A DNA stretch of 64,000 nucleotides from Leptodontidium sp. MPI-SDFR-AT-0119 (GCA_020726505.1 JAHLEZ010000015.1:1922001-1986000), one strand, 5' to 3'; positions 12,892 through 25,781 are shown, counted from the first letter of the stretch. The notes: generated by a model from the letters alone, not told the origin. Numbers and translations: made by a program.

Positions 12892-14897
12892 ATGATGAAA
12901 TTCTCCTTTCCCAACTACAACCCGTTTAAATCGAGCTCCATTCGTAAAACCATTAGGAGCAACGAACTCAGGCACCATCAACAGCAAGGCTCTCGCCGAT
13001 CGATAGTAATACCCGTCTTTCAGAAGCAAAAGGATGACGGTTCAGGTAGGCACATTCAGGTCGAGGTGCAGGAACGTTTACTCACCTCGTGCCGTAGAGG
13101 AAGAAGTTTCGGAAGAAGAGCTTTATCGATATAGTCGATACCGGTGGCTATACGATATCGACGATTCTCCTACGGCCAATTGAATTAACGATCTCTAGAT
13201 CCAACGAAAGAGAAAATCTTGCGATACGTTATCGCAAGTTCAATATCCCGGCCCTCGTAGATGCTGCCGTCCACGCTGCTGGCAATGGTGCTAAGTCCTG
13301 TAAGATTCTCTTTTCACGACCCCGAAAAGCTGCAGTAGAGAGTTGACCTAACTTATGAATGATCTTAGGTGTCAAGCTACTCAAATGTACCGAAGGTCAA
13401 TATAACAAAGCATTTCTGATGAGTATGGACAGTGGAGTAGAGGTCCTGGCGAAGGTTCCGAATCCCAACGCTGGCCCGGCTTTCTATACGACTGCCTCTG
13501 AGGTTGCCACACGGCATTTCGTACGTGATTCCTCATGCTGGTTTTGGTGGGCAAGTTCTGACGGGTACGGTTTAGGTACGTACGGTCTTGAACTTACCCG
13601 TCCCGCGCATTCACGCATTTTCTTTAGATTCAGACAATCCGGTGGGTGCCGAGTACATCATCGAGGAGAAAGCCAGAGGCAAACCGTTAGGGAGCCTTTG
13701 GCATCACTGGGATACAGAATCGCAACTGGGTCTTGTAGCTCAGCTTGTTGACTTCGAGACAAAGCTAGCATCAGTTTCATTTCGAAGGCACGGCTGCATC
13801 TACTACAGGAGGGATCTGGTAAAAAAAGGTCTTCCTGCTTATGATCTGGAGGCCAAGTCTCTGTCTACTGATGGCATCCTCATGCAACTCAACTCTGTAT
13901 CCACGGAGGAGTTTGCGATTGGGCCCTTGACTGAAGCAAGATTGTGGGAAGGCGAAAGAGCTACGATGAAATTAGACCGAGGTCCATGTAAGTTGTTTGA
14001 AGCCCCGTTGAGATATGTATCTTATTAACCTATTTAGGGAGCAGTCCTCTGTCTTATATGGCAGCCATGGGAATCAACGAGATACAATGGGCGGCAGCAT
14101 ACGCAACCCCCCAAATAAATCCTTACCGATCTATTGAAACACCAGAATCTCCTGATAGCTATATCTCACTATTAAACCAGTACCTTCAACTCACGCCATA
14201 CTTATCGCCTGGTCCATTCCGAACATCACTCTCACATCAAGATCTTCACCTCGATAACATATTCGTTGATCCAGATACGAAGAAAATTACTTGTATTATT
14301 GATTGGCAGTCAGCTTCGGTGTCTGAGCCGTTTTTACAGCACAGTATCCCGCGTATGCTTATCCCAGTCGACCGTTGCTCTCCTGGTGAACGATTGGACG
14401 CTGTGTTAAAAGAATCTGATGCAGGAGACTCAAATGAGACTATTGACCTACTCAGCTATTATCGCAACATTAGCAGGGCTAAGAATGAACAACGGTGGAC
14501 GGCAATCAATCTCCACAATCGCTCACTTCTAACCGAACCTACATCTTTGCTCTGTGGTGCCTGGAGTAGGAACGACGTGTTTTCTCTTCGTCACGCGTTG
14601 ATACACGTAGTTGCTCGATGGGAGGAAATCGCACCAACGACTCTGCCTTGTCCTGTAAAGTTTACCGAGCACGAACTAGAGCTTCACAACGACGAATTGG
14701 AGCTTGTTGAAAGCCTCGGAGAAGTTTTGCACCAATTTCAGAACGATAATCTGATCCCATTAGGTAGAATGGTTCTTCGAGAAAAGTACGAGCAGGCTTC
14801 GATTATCAACCACAGAGTTAAGGAGATGTTCGTTGACATGGCTGAATCCGAGTCGCAGAAAGCTCTCTATTCACGCATATGGCCCTATCAAGACTAA
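12892..14897 (+). CDS. AIM9/APH phosphotransferase-family protein (5' end disturbed)
   Basis: From about 13200 to the stop at 14897 this is a clear member of the fungal aminoglycoside-phosphotransferase/AIM9 group. It shows KFNIPALVDAAVHAAGNGAKSC, then after an intron VKLLKCTEGQYNKAF, YTTASEVATRHF, VPRIHAF and NPVGAEYIIEEKA. The kinase-like catalytic loop is SLSHQDLHLDNIFVD, followed by CIIDWQS. Introns at 13303-13369, 13521-13575 and 13988-14037 join cleanly in frame. The 5' part is a problem. The N-terminal exon (ATG 12892) and a segment reading EEELYRYSRYRWLYD (about 13106-13155) are recognisable, but the latter is one frame off from the following NERENLAIRYRKF. I see no GT donor between them that keeps the RWLYD motif. 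Either an unusual splice joins them or the 5' end has decayed. The family's substrate is unknown; yeast Aim9 is mitochondrial. Confidence 0.7.
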
Positions 14898-14952
14898 GAT
14901 TCGTGAAGATTCGTCCCTCAAAATGAACCCCCTTTGTTGATTTGTTCCCGAA

Positions 14953-15352
14953 GACGAAATGAGCAATCCCCAGAAATCTGCGCATCGTAGGTAAATTGCC
15001 AAAATAAATCCTGGAAATCACGAAGGACACTTCTCCTCTTGGCAAGGCAGAGCTGCAAAGGGCTTCAAAGTAGTCAGTCAAGACGAGAAGATACCTACAG
15101 TAAGTCGCAAAACAAAACAAAACAAAAACGTTCTGGACCAGGGAATTAATAATATCCTCGTACAAATCCAGTAATTGGAAAGGAGGTCGGTCTTCTTTTG
15201 GCGTGGCTTCGATTCTTCGATGTATTGGTGGGTGGATCAGGGGCTACTCGGATCGTTTTTGATGTGATGCACTTGCGAACATGTGCAACAGCCAAGTTGG
15301 GAAGTCGAAAACTTAACGGTTGATAGTGTTTCTGACTTTGTTTCTGTCTGAG
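14953..15352. repeat. direct duplication, copy A
   Basis: This segment matches copy B in at least three collinear blocks. One starts GACGAAATGAGCAATCCCC (14953), one is a 36-bp identical block at 15178-15213, and one is a TTGATAGTGTTTCTGAC block near 15320-15352. The spacing between blocks differs from copy B, so indels have accumulated. Confidence 0.8.
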
Positions 15353-16361
15353 AGGTATGCTACATGTCTTCCCAGTACGTTGATAAGACTCTTGAGAGCT
15401 AATTCAGGCAGGTTCTGCGGCTTTTAAAGAGTCTGCCTACCCTCCCAGCCCTTGTGGATATCACACCCGACTTGGTTGATCTGCCAGTACATGTTAACAT
15501 TTCTAATCGAGCGCGAGATATTTATTTGCACTGATGTTTACTTACTGCACATACAGTGAGAAGCTTGAGGTTATCACTCGGTACGGCGAGTCAGCAATTG
15601 CCTTGTGGGGTGTTTAGGATGTCACCAGAGGTTCCTGAGACATTCGGAGAAGGAAACTTTGGGTTTCCCCAAGACCCACGCTGTATAAGGCCCACGGATC
15701 GGAATATCACAAACTTTAGAACTCGCTGGCTAGCTAGCTGTCCTGATCATTTGACATTTTAACTGAAGAATCTACCTAGGAGTTTGAGCTGATGTTGTTT
15801 CGAGAATGTCTTGCTATACACTCATATTTGCGCCACTGCCTCCAGGAATCAAAGCAGAGAAGGACTCACAAACTCGCTGCAGTATAGAGAAACAACCAAA
15901 AAATACCTGCAAACAAGATACCAAAAGTTATCCTTCAAGTGAACCCAAACAACCACTAGAAAAAATGTTTATAAAAACGTAGTTCGTGCCCCGCGTATTG
16001 TTAGATAGATGTTCTACCGCAGCATTGAATCCATCAGCCGAGATCTCAGATCTGCAACAGTTCGAAACTTTGACAGCTGCAAAACATGAGAGCATGAGCC
16101 AGACCAGAGCCAGAGCTCTGTTTCGCACTCTAGCGAGCCAAGCCAATGGAAGTTAGGTCCGAACGCCGAAAATTTCTGGTACAAAGTACAAGAGCGAGAA
16201 CAAGAACAAGAACAAATTTAAAAAAGAGTACGATTATAGACGTAGCACAAGATGAAAAGGCGACATCGAAATATTGTAGTACGGAGGTACCAGAGTCCAG
16301 TCCAAGACTCGATCGAGTTTTGAACTCGAACCTTAACCTTGTTGGCTGATTGGTTCCCATC

Positions 16362-16988
16362 GACGAAATGAGCAATCCCCAGACCATTTGCACACCACAG
16401 TTGTAGGTACTAAGTACCACAGCATTTCATTTCATTTCATACTTATGACCAATCAAATAGAAATCCCATCCCAGATGTTACACGAAGAAATCTTGGAAAT
16501 TCATGAGGGACACAAAGGAAGCTGGCCCTTACTCAGTCAGGACTTGGTACTTGACGGAGTGAGAGGTTTCGCGACAAAAAGTCATGAAATGATCTTGACT
16601 AGGCTAGGAGATTAATAATATATTCGTATGGAGTACCGATCCGGTAATTAGAAAGGAGGTCGGTCTTCTTTTGGCGTGGCTTCGATGCTTCGATGCATCG
16701 ATTAGGAAAGATAGGCTCGTATCTGATTTCCGGAAATGCGATGCGGGCAATCTAGAGACATGGAACGGTTCCTGAGAGGGCGGGCCAATGAGAGGGGAGA
16801 GCCCGGCGGGATGAGGTGGGTGAGGTGGATCAGGGGGTACATGTTCTTTGATGGACGTGATGATGTGATGCAGCTACAATGTGCAAAAGTCCAAGTTGAG
16901 AAGATTGTTTATTTATACGACATGACCGTTTTCGAGGGTTGAAAACTTGACGTTGATAGTGTTTCTGACCGACTTTGTTTCTGTCTGA
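16362..16988. repeat. direct duplication, copy B
   Basis: This is the second, longer copy of the segment at 14953-15352. Matching blocks occur at 16362-16383, 16651-16686 (36 bp identical) and about 16952-16988. The offset to copy A grows from about 1.41 to 1.63 kb, so copy B carries insertions or copy A deletions. Neither copy is coding. Confidence 0.8.
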
Positions 16989-17510
16989 GTTAGTTCTCTT
17001 ATTTCCGACTCCCCAAGGAGGGTGAAGAGAGGAATGCTGGTATTGGGGATAGTGCAATATGATTTAATATGGTAATGCACCGTTATAGAAGAATCATATA
17101 TCTTTGGTATCCTTCACTATTAACAGCCAATTAGAAGTGCTGTACTTCGTAAAGTACATCCCTCGTTGCTTTACGAAGAGGGGTCCTGATACCCTCTCCT
17201 CTTCCTCTTCTCCTCCATCAACACACATCCATCCATCCTCCATCTTTGTCAAGTCCAGTGGCGCGCCCGTTCCCCCTAATGCAACCACATCTGCAGCTGC
17301 AGGCCCTGGCCTTGGCACAGCATATCCGCAACCCCATACTTATTTTCAGGGGCGGCGCCAATCGGTAGGCTAGTTAATAATAGGTCCCTGGCCCTTCGTG
17401 ACCACCCAGGCGTTTCGGCCAGTCAGAGAGCGCTGCTGAGGGTCTGAGACTCGTCGTGGAATGAAATCTTCTTTCTCCTGATGGCTGGTGGAAGTCTCGT
17501 CGGCTTGGCA

Positions 17511-17550
17511 GTGGGCATGGGCGTGGGCGTGGGCGTGGGCGTGGGCGTGG
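17511..17550. repeat. GGGCGT minisatellite
   Basis: About six tandem GTGGGC units, the first one variant, lie roughly 0.8 kb upstream of the SEL1-repeat gene. GGCATGGCATGG follows immediately. This is a G-rich low-complexity tract. Confidence 0.85.
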
Positions 17551-18360
17551 ACATGGCATGGCATGGCCGACACAGCACAGGGAAAGGGAAGGGGAAGGAA
17601 GGGGAAGGGAAAGGAGATCGATCCTCAATTGTTCACACTCCTCTTCTCCTTGTGCATACATACAACAATACAGGCGACCATTTTTATTTGAACTTTTACT
17701 TGCATCTATCCTCTATCTACCTATTTCCCTGTTAACGCCGCCCTGCGTGCTTGCAGTAACGCCAACACGATAATAATCATAATCCTGCCGTCTGGCCTGT
17801 CTGTCTGACTCTGTCCGTTGCGCCTCCGCCTCTTAATCGCATGCACTCCAGGTTTGCCTTACTCACCCTGTTGAAACATCGATCGATTCAATCAACATTC
17901 ATTCATTCCCTCGCGACATCCCGACCCAACCTACCCAACACCAACACCACACAACCACACAACCACACTCCTTGTCTCTCTTAATCAAGACGTCGTCACT
18001 GCGACCTCACGGCCATCGCCACTACACTACACTGCACTACTCGTTCTCGCCACTCTTTCCACTCTATTGACCTCGACGCAGACCTTAATACGATCCTCCG
18101 CGTTCCTTCACTTCTACACAGCCGCCCTCCGCTCCTGGATTGACCTTACGAGTTTGGCGCATCCATACCACGCTCATTACATGCAGCCCCGACTCCCGAA
18201 CATATTCCAGGACGACCCGCAGTATTATTTCCTTTCGACAGCGAAGCTGTGACGACGACTCTAAACCCACGACATCACAACATTCATACCCCCAATCGAC
18301 CTCCCCCAGAGCAACAATCACACATAGGAGGAGAGACCGTACGCGGTCAACCATCACACG

Positions 18361-20653
18361 ATGGCGAACAGACCAAACTTCATCGACCTGCGATCGCAGT
18401 CCCATGGCCCACTTGGAAGTGGTCTACCATCTCCTAGGACGCTCGGGGGACTTCCATCGCCGAGGTTACACGTTGCAGGAGAGGTACCACCTGAACTGTC
18501 ACCTCTCGATGCATTCGCAGCACAGAGCCGATTGCTGGCAAGGCAGCTGGAGCAGGAGAGTGCGGGAGGGAGACGTGTGAGCCGGCTGCCACCTCTCACA
18601 ATCGCGAATTCGTTGAGTCAAGGCCGAACTGGATATTTCCGCTCTGCGTCCGCAGACGGGGCCACCCCAATCACACCAGTCAGTCCTGGATCAGGAATCA
18701 CTGGATCGGGTCTGAAGACAGAGGTAGAGACTCCTGGATTCCGCCCGATGTCTGTACACCCTACACTGGGCGGACCTATTCAGGATGTTCTTGCTCCCCC
18801 TATGCCCGCGCAACCTCGGCGGCTTAGTTCACTGGACGAGGAGGAATTCCGTGGAAGACGGCCGCCAAGTATTATAGATGTTGAGGGTGACTTTGGTGCC
18901 AGGAGAGAACAATCGCCTCCGCCGTTGGACAAGGAGCCCATACTGAGGAGAGGATCGCCATCGCATATGAGACCTCGGCCAAGCGCTGAATCCATGCGCC
19001 AACGAGCAAACCAAAATCGGAGACCACAGGATGGATCATTGGGAATAAGTGGTTACGATTCGCGGGCACTGGCACCACCCAGATCTCCTTTCCAGCAGAG
19101 AACTCCCAGCCCTAGGTCAATGTCGGATAGCTCAGATGAAGATTACAGCAATGTGAATGCTGGGACGGGCATGTCCCCGAACCGAAAGGCCTCTTCTGGG
19201 AGTGGATTCTCAGCTTCCCCAATATCACCAAATACGCACGCCACAAGGTCACCATCGATTAGTTCCGAAATGTCCATCGGCGGAACACGCCTGCCGCGAC
19301 CTGCGTTTAACTTCTCCAGGCCACTTAGTCGGGCCAGTATGAACGGACTGCCGGTTGATATTCCTTCACGTCAAGCATCTTCCGATAGCCAACCATCCTT
19401 TATTCTTGCGGATGATACCGCACATACACCAGTTAGCATGCATAGCGAAGGTTTCCCGGATAGCAATGACAACGTACCGGCACCATCCTATGTGTATTCG
19501 AAGTTTTCTTTACCGAGAGGGAAAATGCTGCAAAGAAATTCTTTGATTTTCCAGGAGAATCTGCAACAAACGCAGATATCATGGGAGCAACCAGTTCCTT
19601 TCAGTAACGTTCAACCTCATGGCCAAGCGCCACCATCACCGCCTTCCAGACCTTCTACCTCTTCGCTCAGGCCTGAGCATATGAATCCTCGACCCTCACT
19701 CGATCCCGGTAGACCAACTTATGATCGAAGTAACACTTTTGATTTCAACAGGCCCTCAACAGAGGCGGGACACAAACCGAACCTCAGCGGCCAGGCATAC
19801 TTAGACCAGCCCCCAACCCTACGACCACGTCCACAATCTTCGTCCGACACATCGACTCTCAAGGCCAAGTCACAGCATTCATTGGCAACGACAGCAGACT
19901 GTTCGGCAGAGGAGCACGTCGCAAAAGCAATTGATTACCATGAAGCTGGGGCTTTGAACAAGTCAACTTACCATCTCCGTCTTGCTGCGAAACAAGATCA
20001 TCCCACGGGTATGCTCTTATACGCGCTTGCTTGTAGACACGGATGGGGCATGCGCCCCAATCAGCGGGAAGGAGTCGCATGGCTTCGACGAGCTGCAGAT
20101 TTCGCCAGCCTGGAAGTGGCAGATGACGATAATTTGCTGAAGAAGGGCAAGAATGTTGATGTTTTAGAGCAGAGGACGAGGAAGGCTCAATTTGCCCTGA
20201 GCATCTATGAACTCGGTGTTAGCCATATGAATGGGTGGGGAATCGACCAAGATAAAGTTCTTGCGTTGAGGTGTTTCGAGATTGCAGGATCTTGGGGAGA
20301 TGCGGATGCTCTTGCGGAAGCAGGGTTCTGTTACGCCCAAGGAATCGGGTGTAAGAAGGACCTGAAGAAGAGCGCCAATTTCTATCGTCAAGCTGAGGCC
20401 AAGGGTATCAGTATGATTGGCAATAGTTGGTAAGTCGATTAACCACTTTTCCGGAGAAAATCTGCAATTACAATCATACTAACAATTGAATAGGATCTAC
20501 AAACCCAAGTACAGCGCCGACGCCAACGACAAGAAGAAGAAGGACTCTTCTGAATCGAGACAAGGCCGCTCACCCAACGTATCGAAAGAAGAGAAGAAAG
20601 CGCGCGACAAATCACGTACACGTACTTTCTTCGGCAGAAAGACAGCTTCTTGA
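18361..20653 (+). CDS. SEL1-like repeat protein
   Basis: This protein of about 740 residues comes from two exons. Exon 1 ends at 20429; the intron (20430-20493) has a GTAAGT donor and an ACTAAC branch point, and exon 2 runs to TGA at 20651-20653. Residues 1 to ~510 are Ser/Pro/Arg-rich and probably disordered, with many SP/TP sites. The C-terminal part (~520-690) holds SEL1-type TPR-like helical repeats, such as LLYALACRHGWGMRPNQREG, ELGVSHMNGWGIDQDKVLAL and EAGFCYAQGIGCKKDLKKSA. The tail is strongly basic (DKSRTRTFFGRKTAS). Known relatives include yeast Dsf2 and the Skt5/Chs4 class of chitin synthase activators. The domain arrangement looks closer to Dsf2, but I would not assign a function beyond a scaffold or regulatory role. 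There is no CaaX box, which Skt5 proteins carry. Confidence 0.9.
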
Positions 20654-21494
20654 TCCTACCTTGTCCAACCTCATCCATCAATCTCTCACGTCACAACCGC
20701 GCTCACGACACGAGCACAATCCAAAAAGCCCTATCTTTTTGTCTATCTGTACATTTCTCGGCGTTCACCAGGCGTTGCATATCCATCCATCCATCGAACC
20801 CTTCATGTAATGATTGCTAGCTATATTTTTTTGAGGGAGGGACCTTGCATCATTTTCTTTCTTCTACGGTATTTGGGACGGTCGGGCATAATCATTTTGG
20901 TATGGGGGCTGGAAATAACTACTAGCATTTTCGGCTCACGCATGCGTGGGCTTTACCTTTTTTTTGTTTTTGCGACTGCTTGATATTTTAGCAGAGTTTG
21001 TGGACGTTCATGTTGATGTTGATGTTTGTTCAATCCGAGGCGAGATGAGGCGAGGGGTTTTTTTGGAGGTGCAAGTTAGTTAGTTTAAATACCCAGCGCA
21101 AGCCGTTGACAGTCGGAATGCGAGTTGTTCTCAAAGGGAGTTTTGGACTTTTGTTTTTGCTCGACTTGTTATAATAATTAGTGACTGGAGATTGAAGAGT
21201 GAACGGATGAGGAAGAGGGAGGATGTTGTGTTGAATCGAGGGGTATGTCAACAATGGGCACGCAAGCGAGCATAAAGGGGGTTTCGGCTCGACTAGGAGG
21301 GGTAACTAAGCCTCCCGATGGAGTGCAATATAGTCTGAATCCTGGGACATGTGAATGATCAACGCTTCCATTCCCAAAGAGTCTGCACAGCGAGAGAGGG
21401 TTTCTTCATTCAGCCATGCCCTAGCAACGTAATGTCTTTAATCCTCTAACACATAACCACACCTTCCACGTCCTCCCAGCCATGCCCACCTAAT
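20654..21494. other. convergent intergenic region
   Basis: This is the 3' region between the SEL1-repeat gene (plus) and capping protein beta (minus). It contains T-rich tracts, GTTGATGTTGATG repeats near 21010-21030 and no supported gene. Confidence 0.4.
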
Positions 21495-22619
21495 CTACCT
21501 CTTCATCGAATCAATCATCTCCCTATGCGCACTCTTCTCCCTATTCGCCTCTGTCAGCGGCGCAATACTCCTCAAATCCCCCACCACATCCTTCGCCTTC
21601 CCAAAATACACCTCCTGCAGTAGATTCCTCATCTTCAACTCCATATCCTCGACCAGCTTGCCGATATTGGCGATGTGGCTCGTGTCGTCGTCGACGGGGA
21701 GGTCGGCCTCGATCTGCCGCGTCATGTTGCCCGATAGGTCCATCTCGCCGAGGGCGTCGTTGCCGGTGGAAAGGTGCAGGATTACTGTCGATGTGAGCTT
21801 GTAGTGTGCAGTACGTGCTCGGTCGACGGCTTCGAAGACGTGGATGCTATCCCATGTTCCTTCGCTTTTGGAGGAGGGTGTTGCGACTATTTATTTACAC
21901 ATTAGCATAAACCCATAATCCCCTAATCCGAATCCTCTTTTTCAATACCCATGACGACCCAAACTTCCCTTCCTCCCTCTCAGGATCGTCAAATACAAAA
22001 CGAGGATATGAAAACAAGAGAGAGGGAGAGATATATATAGAGAGAAAAGAGGGGGGGGGGAAACGAACCTTTCTTCAACAACACCACCCCCGCAAACCCA
22101 TCATCCAAATTCCAGAAATAAACACTACTAACCCCGCCCTCATAATACAGCTCTCTATACACATCAAACGCTTCATTGGCTCTAACCTCCATCTTCCGCA
22201 CCCTCTCACTCGGCACCGCGCCCTCACCCGCCCCCTCATTATTCCCCTGATCGTCTACGCCGCCGACCCCCGAGCCCCCCAGCGGCGTCTCGAATTCTCC
22301 CGACCATGGAGATCGGTAACTGTCCCCATCGCGGTTGTAGTCGCAGAGGAGGTAGTCGCGGCCTGTCTTGCGGCAGCGGGCGATCGTGAGGGGTTGGTCG
22401 ACTGAGGAGAGGAGGTCTTCTGTTAGAGAAGGGACGAGGGTTATCAGGGAGTTGAGGTGTGCGGTTGTGTGCTTGGGGTCGAGGCGCCGGAGGAGATCCC
22501 TAGATAGAAGGGGTCAGTATAGTCGGTCTTTGGATTTGGTGCGATTTTGTGGAGTGATGAGTAGTGGTGAGTGGGAGTATAACTTACAGCGCGCTGTCAA
22601 ATTGGTCGATTTCAGACAT
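21495..22619 (-). CDS. CAP2: F-actin-capping protein subunit beta
   Basis: This is the beta subunit of the heterodimeric actin capping protein, which binds barbed ends of actin filaments in cortical patches. The start is at 22619 ([11 protein letters not shown]), and a short first exon splices in frame to DLLRRLDPK. Landmarks of the family follow in order: [75 protein letters not shown], then after an intron [41 protein letters not shown] and [14 protein letters not shown]. Length (~275 residues) and collinearity agree with yeast and animal homologues. A Gly/Asp-rich insertion (about 22210-22290) loops out before the conserved centre. The intron at about 21885-22070 contains a G10 run near 22050. 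Confidence 0.95.
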
Positions 22620-23132
22620 CGTGGTTGTGTGGTGTGTGTTCTGAGGAGAGGAGAGGAGCGGAGTGGAAGCTTGAGGTTGATGGAGGGGTTGATTGATGTT
22701 GCAGACAAGCGAGACGGGGCTGCTTCGATTGGCGTTTCTCAGCCTCGTCTCATCAGGGGATCAGCCAAATCCGGACAACAACATCATCGCAGGATTGTTT
22801 CTTGTTTTCTTGGATAATCAGTCTCTCTTGTTTGAAATCGTGTGATCAGTTCGGACCGAATGAGCCCTCCCGAGATACTTTATGTCACTGCATCAAGGCC
22901 ATACTCAGTCCTTCTTTCGGCCTGACATCTTGCCCTCCCAGAGGATATCATATAGACTTTCAGATCTCTTCTGAGGTCGCATTTACTACTTCTTCAAAGT
23001 AAATATCAGATAAGGAAAACGTACTAGGGGGTTTCTGGTGTGTCTGCATTCTAGATCAATTTCCCCGCGTCTACTAAGCCCAAGCACCTCATCTCAGCTA
23101 TCACATGCAATGATCAATCAACAACCAGAGCC
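22620..23132. other. divergent intergenic region
   Basis: This is the likely shared promoter region of capping protein beta (minus) and the F-box gene (plus). No gene was recognised in it. Confidence 0.4.
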
Positions 23133-24852
23133 ATGGACATCACCACTCTCCCAAACGACCTATTCAGACTGATCCTCGAATACTTGTCTCCTGAGGAACT
23201 CATCCTTTATCGTCGTGTCTCGAAACAGTTCCACGCAACACTCACCGAAACGGATTTATGTCGCCATCTCCTCCTCCAGCTCTTTCCTCGGTCACGAGAA
23301 GTAAGATGTATGACCTCAAACACTTCGAAGGATTGGGGACATGAGTTTCTAAGGGTCGCTACGAGATATCATCATCTGAGATTGGGTACACCAACAGATA
23401 TTGAGAAGCTTCCTCTGGCGAAATCGTTCGTCCTTCCGGCTTGGTCTCGGAACTTCCCCGTTGCACCTGTGAGTACAAACGGCTCCCAGTTTTCTTCAAA
23501 GACCTGCTCTGTGATGCGAGATCTGGCAAGATTTTGAGATCTTTAATGCCTTGAAGGGATGTGCTGACTTTCATCCAGTGGCAACGGCATCTGAAGTTTG
23601 AGGATAAGACATCGCCTTTTCATTATCCGGATACGCTTTGGACCTTCGATGCAGGGATTTTGATATTCCCTTCTCCCGAAGCTCAGAGCTATGTCTTATA
23701 TGATTTGGGTTCTGGAACGAAGTCGAGCTTTGATCTTGAATCCGAGAAGAAGATTGTTAGGAGGATCCGACTGAAAGATGGAGTCCTAGTGGTTGATTGG
23801 TGCGAACATGAGCCGTATCACCAGTTAAATGAGAATGAGATGGTTTACAGACATTTTGCAACAGCCTACGATGTCAAACGAACCGACGACGGCAACTGGA
23901 GTGTCATATTCAGGTCAGTGCCTCCGTTAAGTTTCATAGATTGCTTTGTTGACATCCATCTGCAGGAACGAATGGAAAATACATTTCCTAGGCTTTCCAT
24001 TGAACTCCCAGGACCGATTTTTCAGTGCTCACACATCGACTCATTACGCTCTCTACATGTGGCAAAAGAATCGCAGCGCTTGGGGCGAAGACGATCCCAT
24101 TGAAGCTCTAGCCATCTGGGATATCTCCTCCCCCTCTGCATACAAACCAAGCGGGGATCCTGCCGGCAAGACTAAACCCTCAGATGTCACGGAAGGAGCT
24201 CATGTCATTAGACGATTCTCCTTCTCAGACTTGGATTTCTACAGGATCAGACAAAGTTGGGATCCAATTCTTCGTTGCTTGGAGCTGGATGAGGGCCATG
24301 TTTATGTGATTACCGAAAGCCATCGATGGATTGTAGGACAACAAGCTTCCAATGACTTGCCACCGTTACACCATGTGAAGACAACGGGTATTCCTTTCAG
24401 TGTTGGCCCTGCGCGGGAGGATGAGTGTGGAGCGAACGGCGACACGGATATTTCCTTCTGCGACAACGAATCAGATATTCGATCTCCGAATATAGCTCCA
24501 TGTTGGAGGCATGAGGTGAGTATTCCAAGGTATAGTAACTCGAACTGTGATAGCTAAGGAGCTACAGGAATTCCCATACCTTACTGTAACTGAAATGGTA
24601 GACTCGGATGCTGGTGTAGTGCTGTCTGCTCGACATTGTTTCATGCTTGAAGCTATCTCTCTTGAGATCACATCAAAAGTCGATATGTCAGAGCCGGAGT
24701 ATGCGATTTCCTTGAGAGATGATCTTTGGCCTCAGTTACTTGGGAAAGGCAAGCTTTGTGGAGACGAGAGATTCGTCATTGGAGAGAATGCAAACAATGA
24801 GGTTGTGATTTTGCATTTCGATGATCAGAGACTTCGCAAGAAAGGCTTGTAA
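23133..24852 (+). CDS. F-box domain protein
   Basis: The protein starts with a classical F-box at residues ~3-45 (ITTLPNDLFRLILEYLSPEELILYRRVSKQF), the module that binds Skp1 in SCF ubiquitin ligases. Four exons join cleanly: PVAP to WQRHLKF, VIFR to NEWKIHF and WRHE to EFPYL. The ~480-residue remainder shows alternating beta-like segments, as in many fungal F-box proteins whose C-terminus recruits the substrate, but no named repeat is obvious. The stop follows LRKKGL at 24852. The substrate is unknown. Its neighbours give no clear functional hint. Confidence 0.85.
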
Positions 24853-25781
24853 CCGATGAATTCCCCGTCGATGGGAAGTTCTCATGGGAGGTACAAAGTA
24901 AGATGACAAGACCAGTCAATTACTGCGGCACCAGCTATGCATATTGACCGATTAGAAGCCAGTTCATGACTGGTACTCGGAACGAGGGATGTGAGATTAC
25001 AAGGGCGAATATCGATGACCAGCATGATGAGAAGAGTGATGAAGCTTCATGAAAGCTTGACCAGGGTCGTCGTCAGACCTAGGACTGATGAAGTGCATCT
25101 CCCGTTTAGATAAGCATCAAGCCAGATTGGAGATCTCACCTCATCCAGAGTTCCTTTCAAGACTTCCATTGATTGGTTCCTTTCGCGACCAGTATGATAT
25201 GGAGCCCAGTTTCAACAACATCAATTTGCTCTAGACTTGAATGAATACGTGGAAGTATGTCAGACACCATTCTATTCAATCAGGATCCCACACATCCAAC
25301 TTCAAGTCTCCGCTCAAGTGAGAAAGAAACTCTTCATTTATAGGAAAAGGTGTCAATATAACAAGAATAGACCAGTCAGAGAGTTGAATATCACTTCACA
25401 CATCCTAGCCTGTCAGCTTACATCGAGACAAGGTTTATGAAAGATAAGTGTCCCAGGACCTCTCACCCATCAGACCCAAGCCTTTTTCTTCAGCTCAGTG
25501 AGAAGAGACACGCTTAAATACGTCTCCCGTCAAAACTCCCAGGCGGGGAGTCCTCCGGCCGAGGTCGAATGAATTATTCCCGGGTAAAAACCTTGTTTCC
25601 CCCGCATTTCAGCCACCCTTAAGTGTTGGAACATTTCCCTCTGACTTTCTTTCAAAACGAGATCCTGCATTCTTGATTAGATTGTTCCTACTCGTATAAC
25701 ATTTTATTATTATATAATACACTGTGCCCAGTTTCGTTTGGAGTTTGCTTCTTCAATTTATTCTTACAACCATATTCCACC
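24853..25781. other. intergenic region
   Basis: This holds the 3' flank of the F-box gene and the promoter region of the acyl-CoA synthetase gene. No supported gene was found. The short frame at 25237-25440 resembles nothing known. Confidence 0.4.
25711..25718 (+). promoter_or_regulatory. possible TATA box
   Basis: TATATAAT lies about 70 bp upstream of the acyl-CoA synthetase ATG, within an AT-rich stretch (25700-25720). Position and sequence fit a TATA element, but no transcript start is known. Confidence 0.3.

Larger units (their letters stand above)
14898..18360. other. 3.4 kb intergenic region with a diverged duplication
   Basis: No protein-coding gene is convincing here. The region contains two diverged direct copies of one segment (listed separately), a GGGCGT minisatellite and GGGAA-rich repeats near 17580-17615. 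The last ~500 bp, rich in CACAACCA and CTCT motifs, is probably the promoter and 5' UTR of the SEL1-repeat gene. Confidence 0.5.

Noticed and set aside
22368..22817. 149-codon plus-strand frame
   Set aside because: Antisense to conserved capping protein beta exons and Arg-rich in the way typical of shadow frames.
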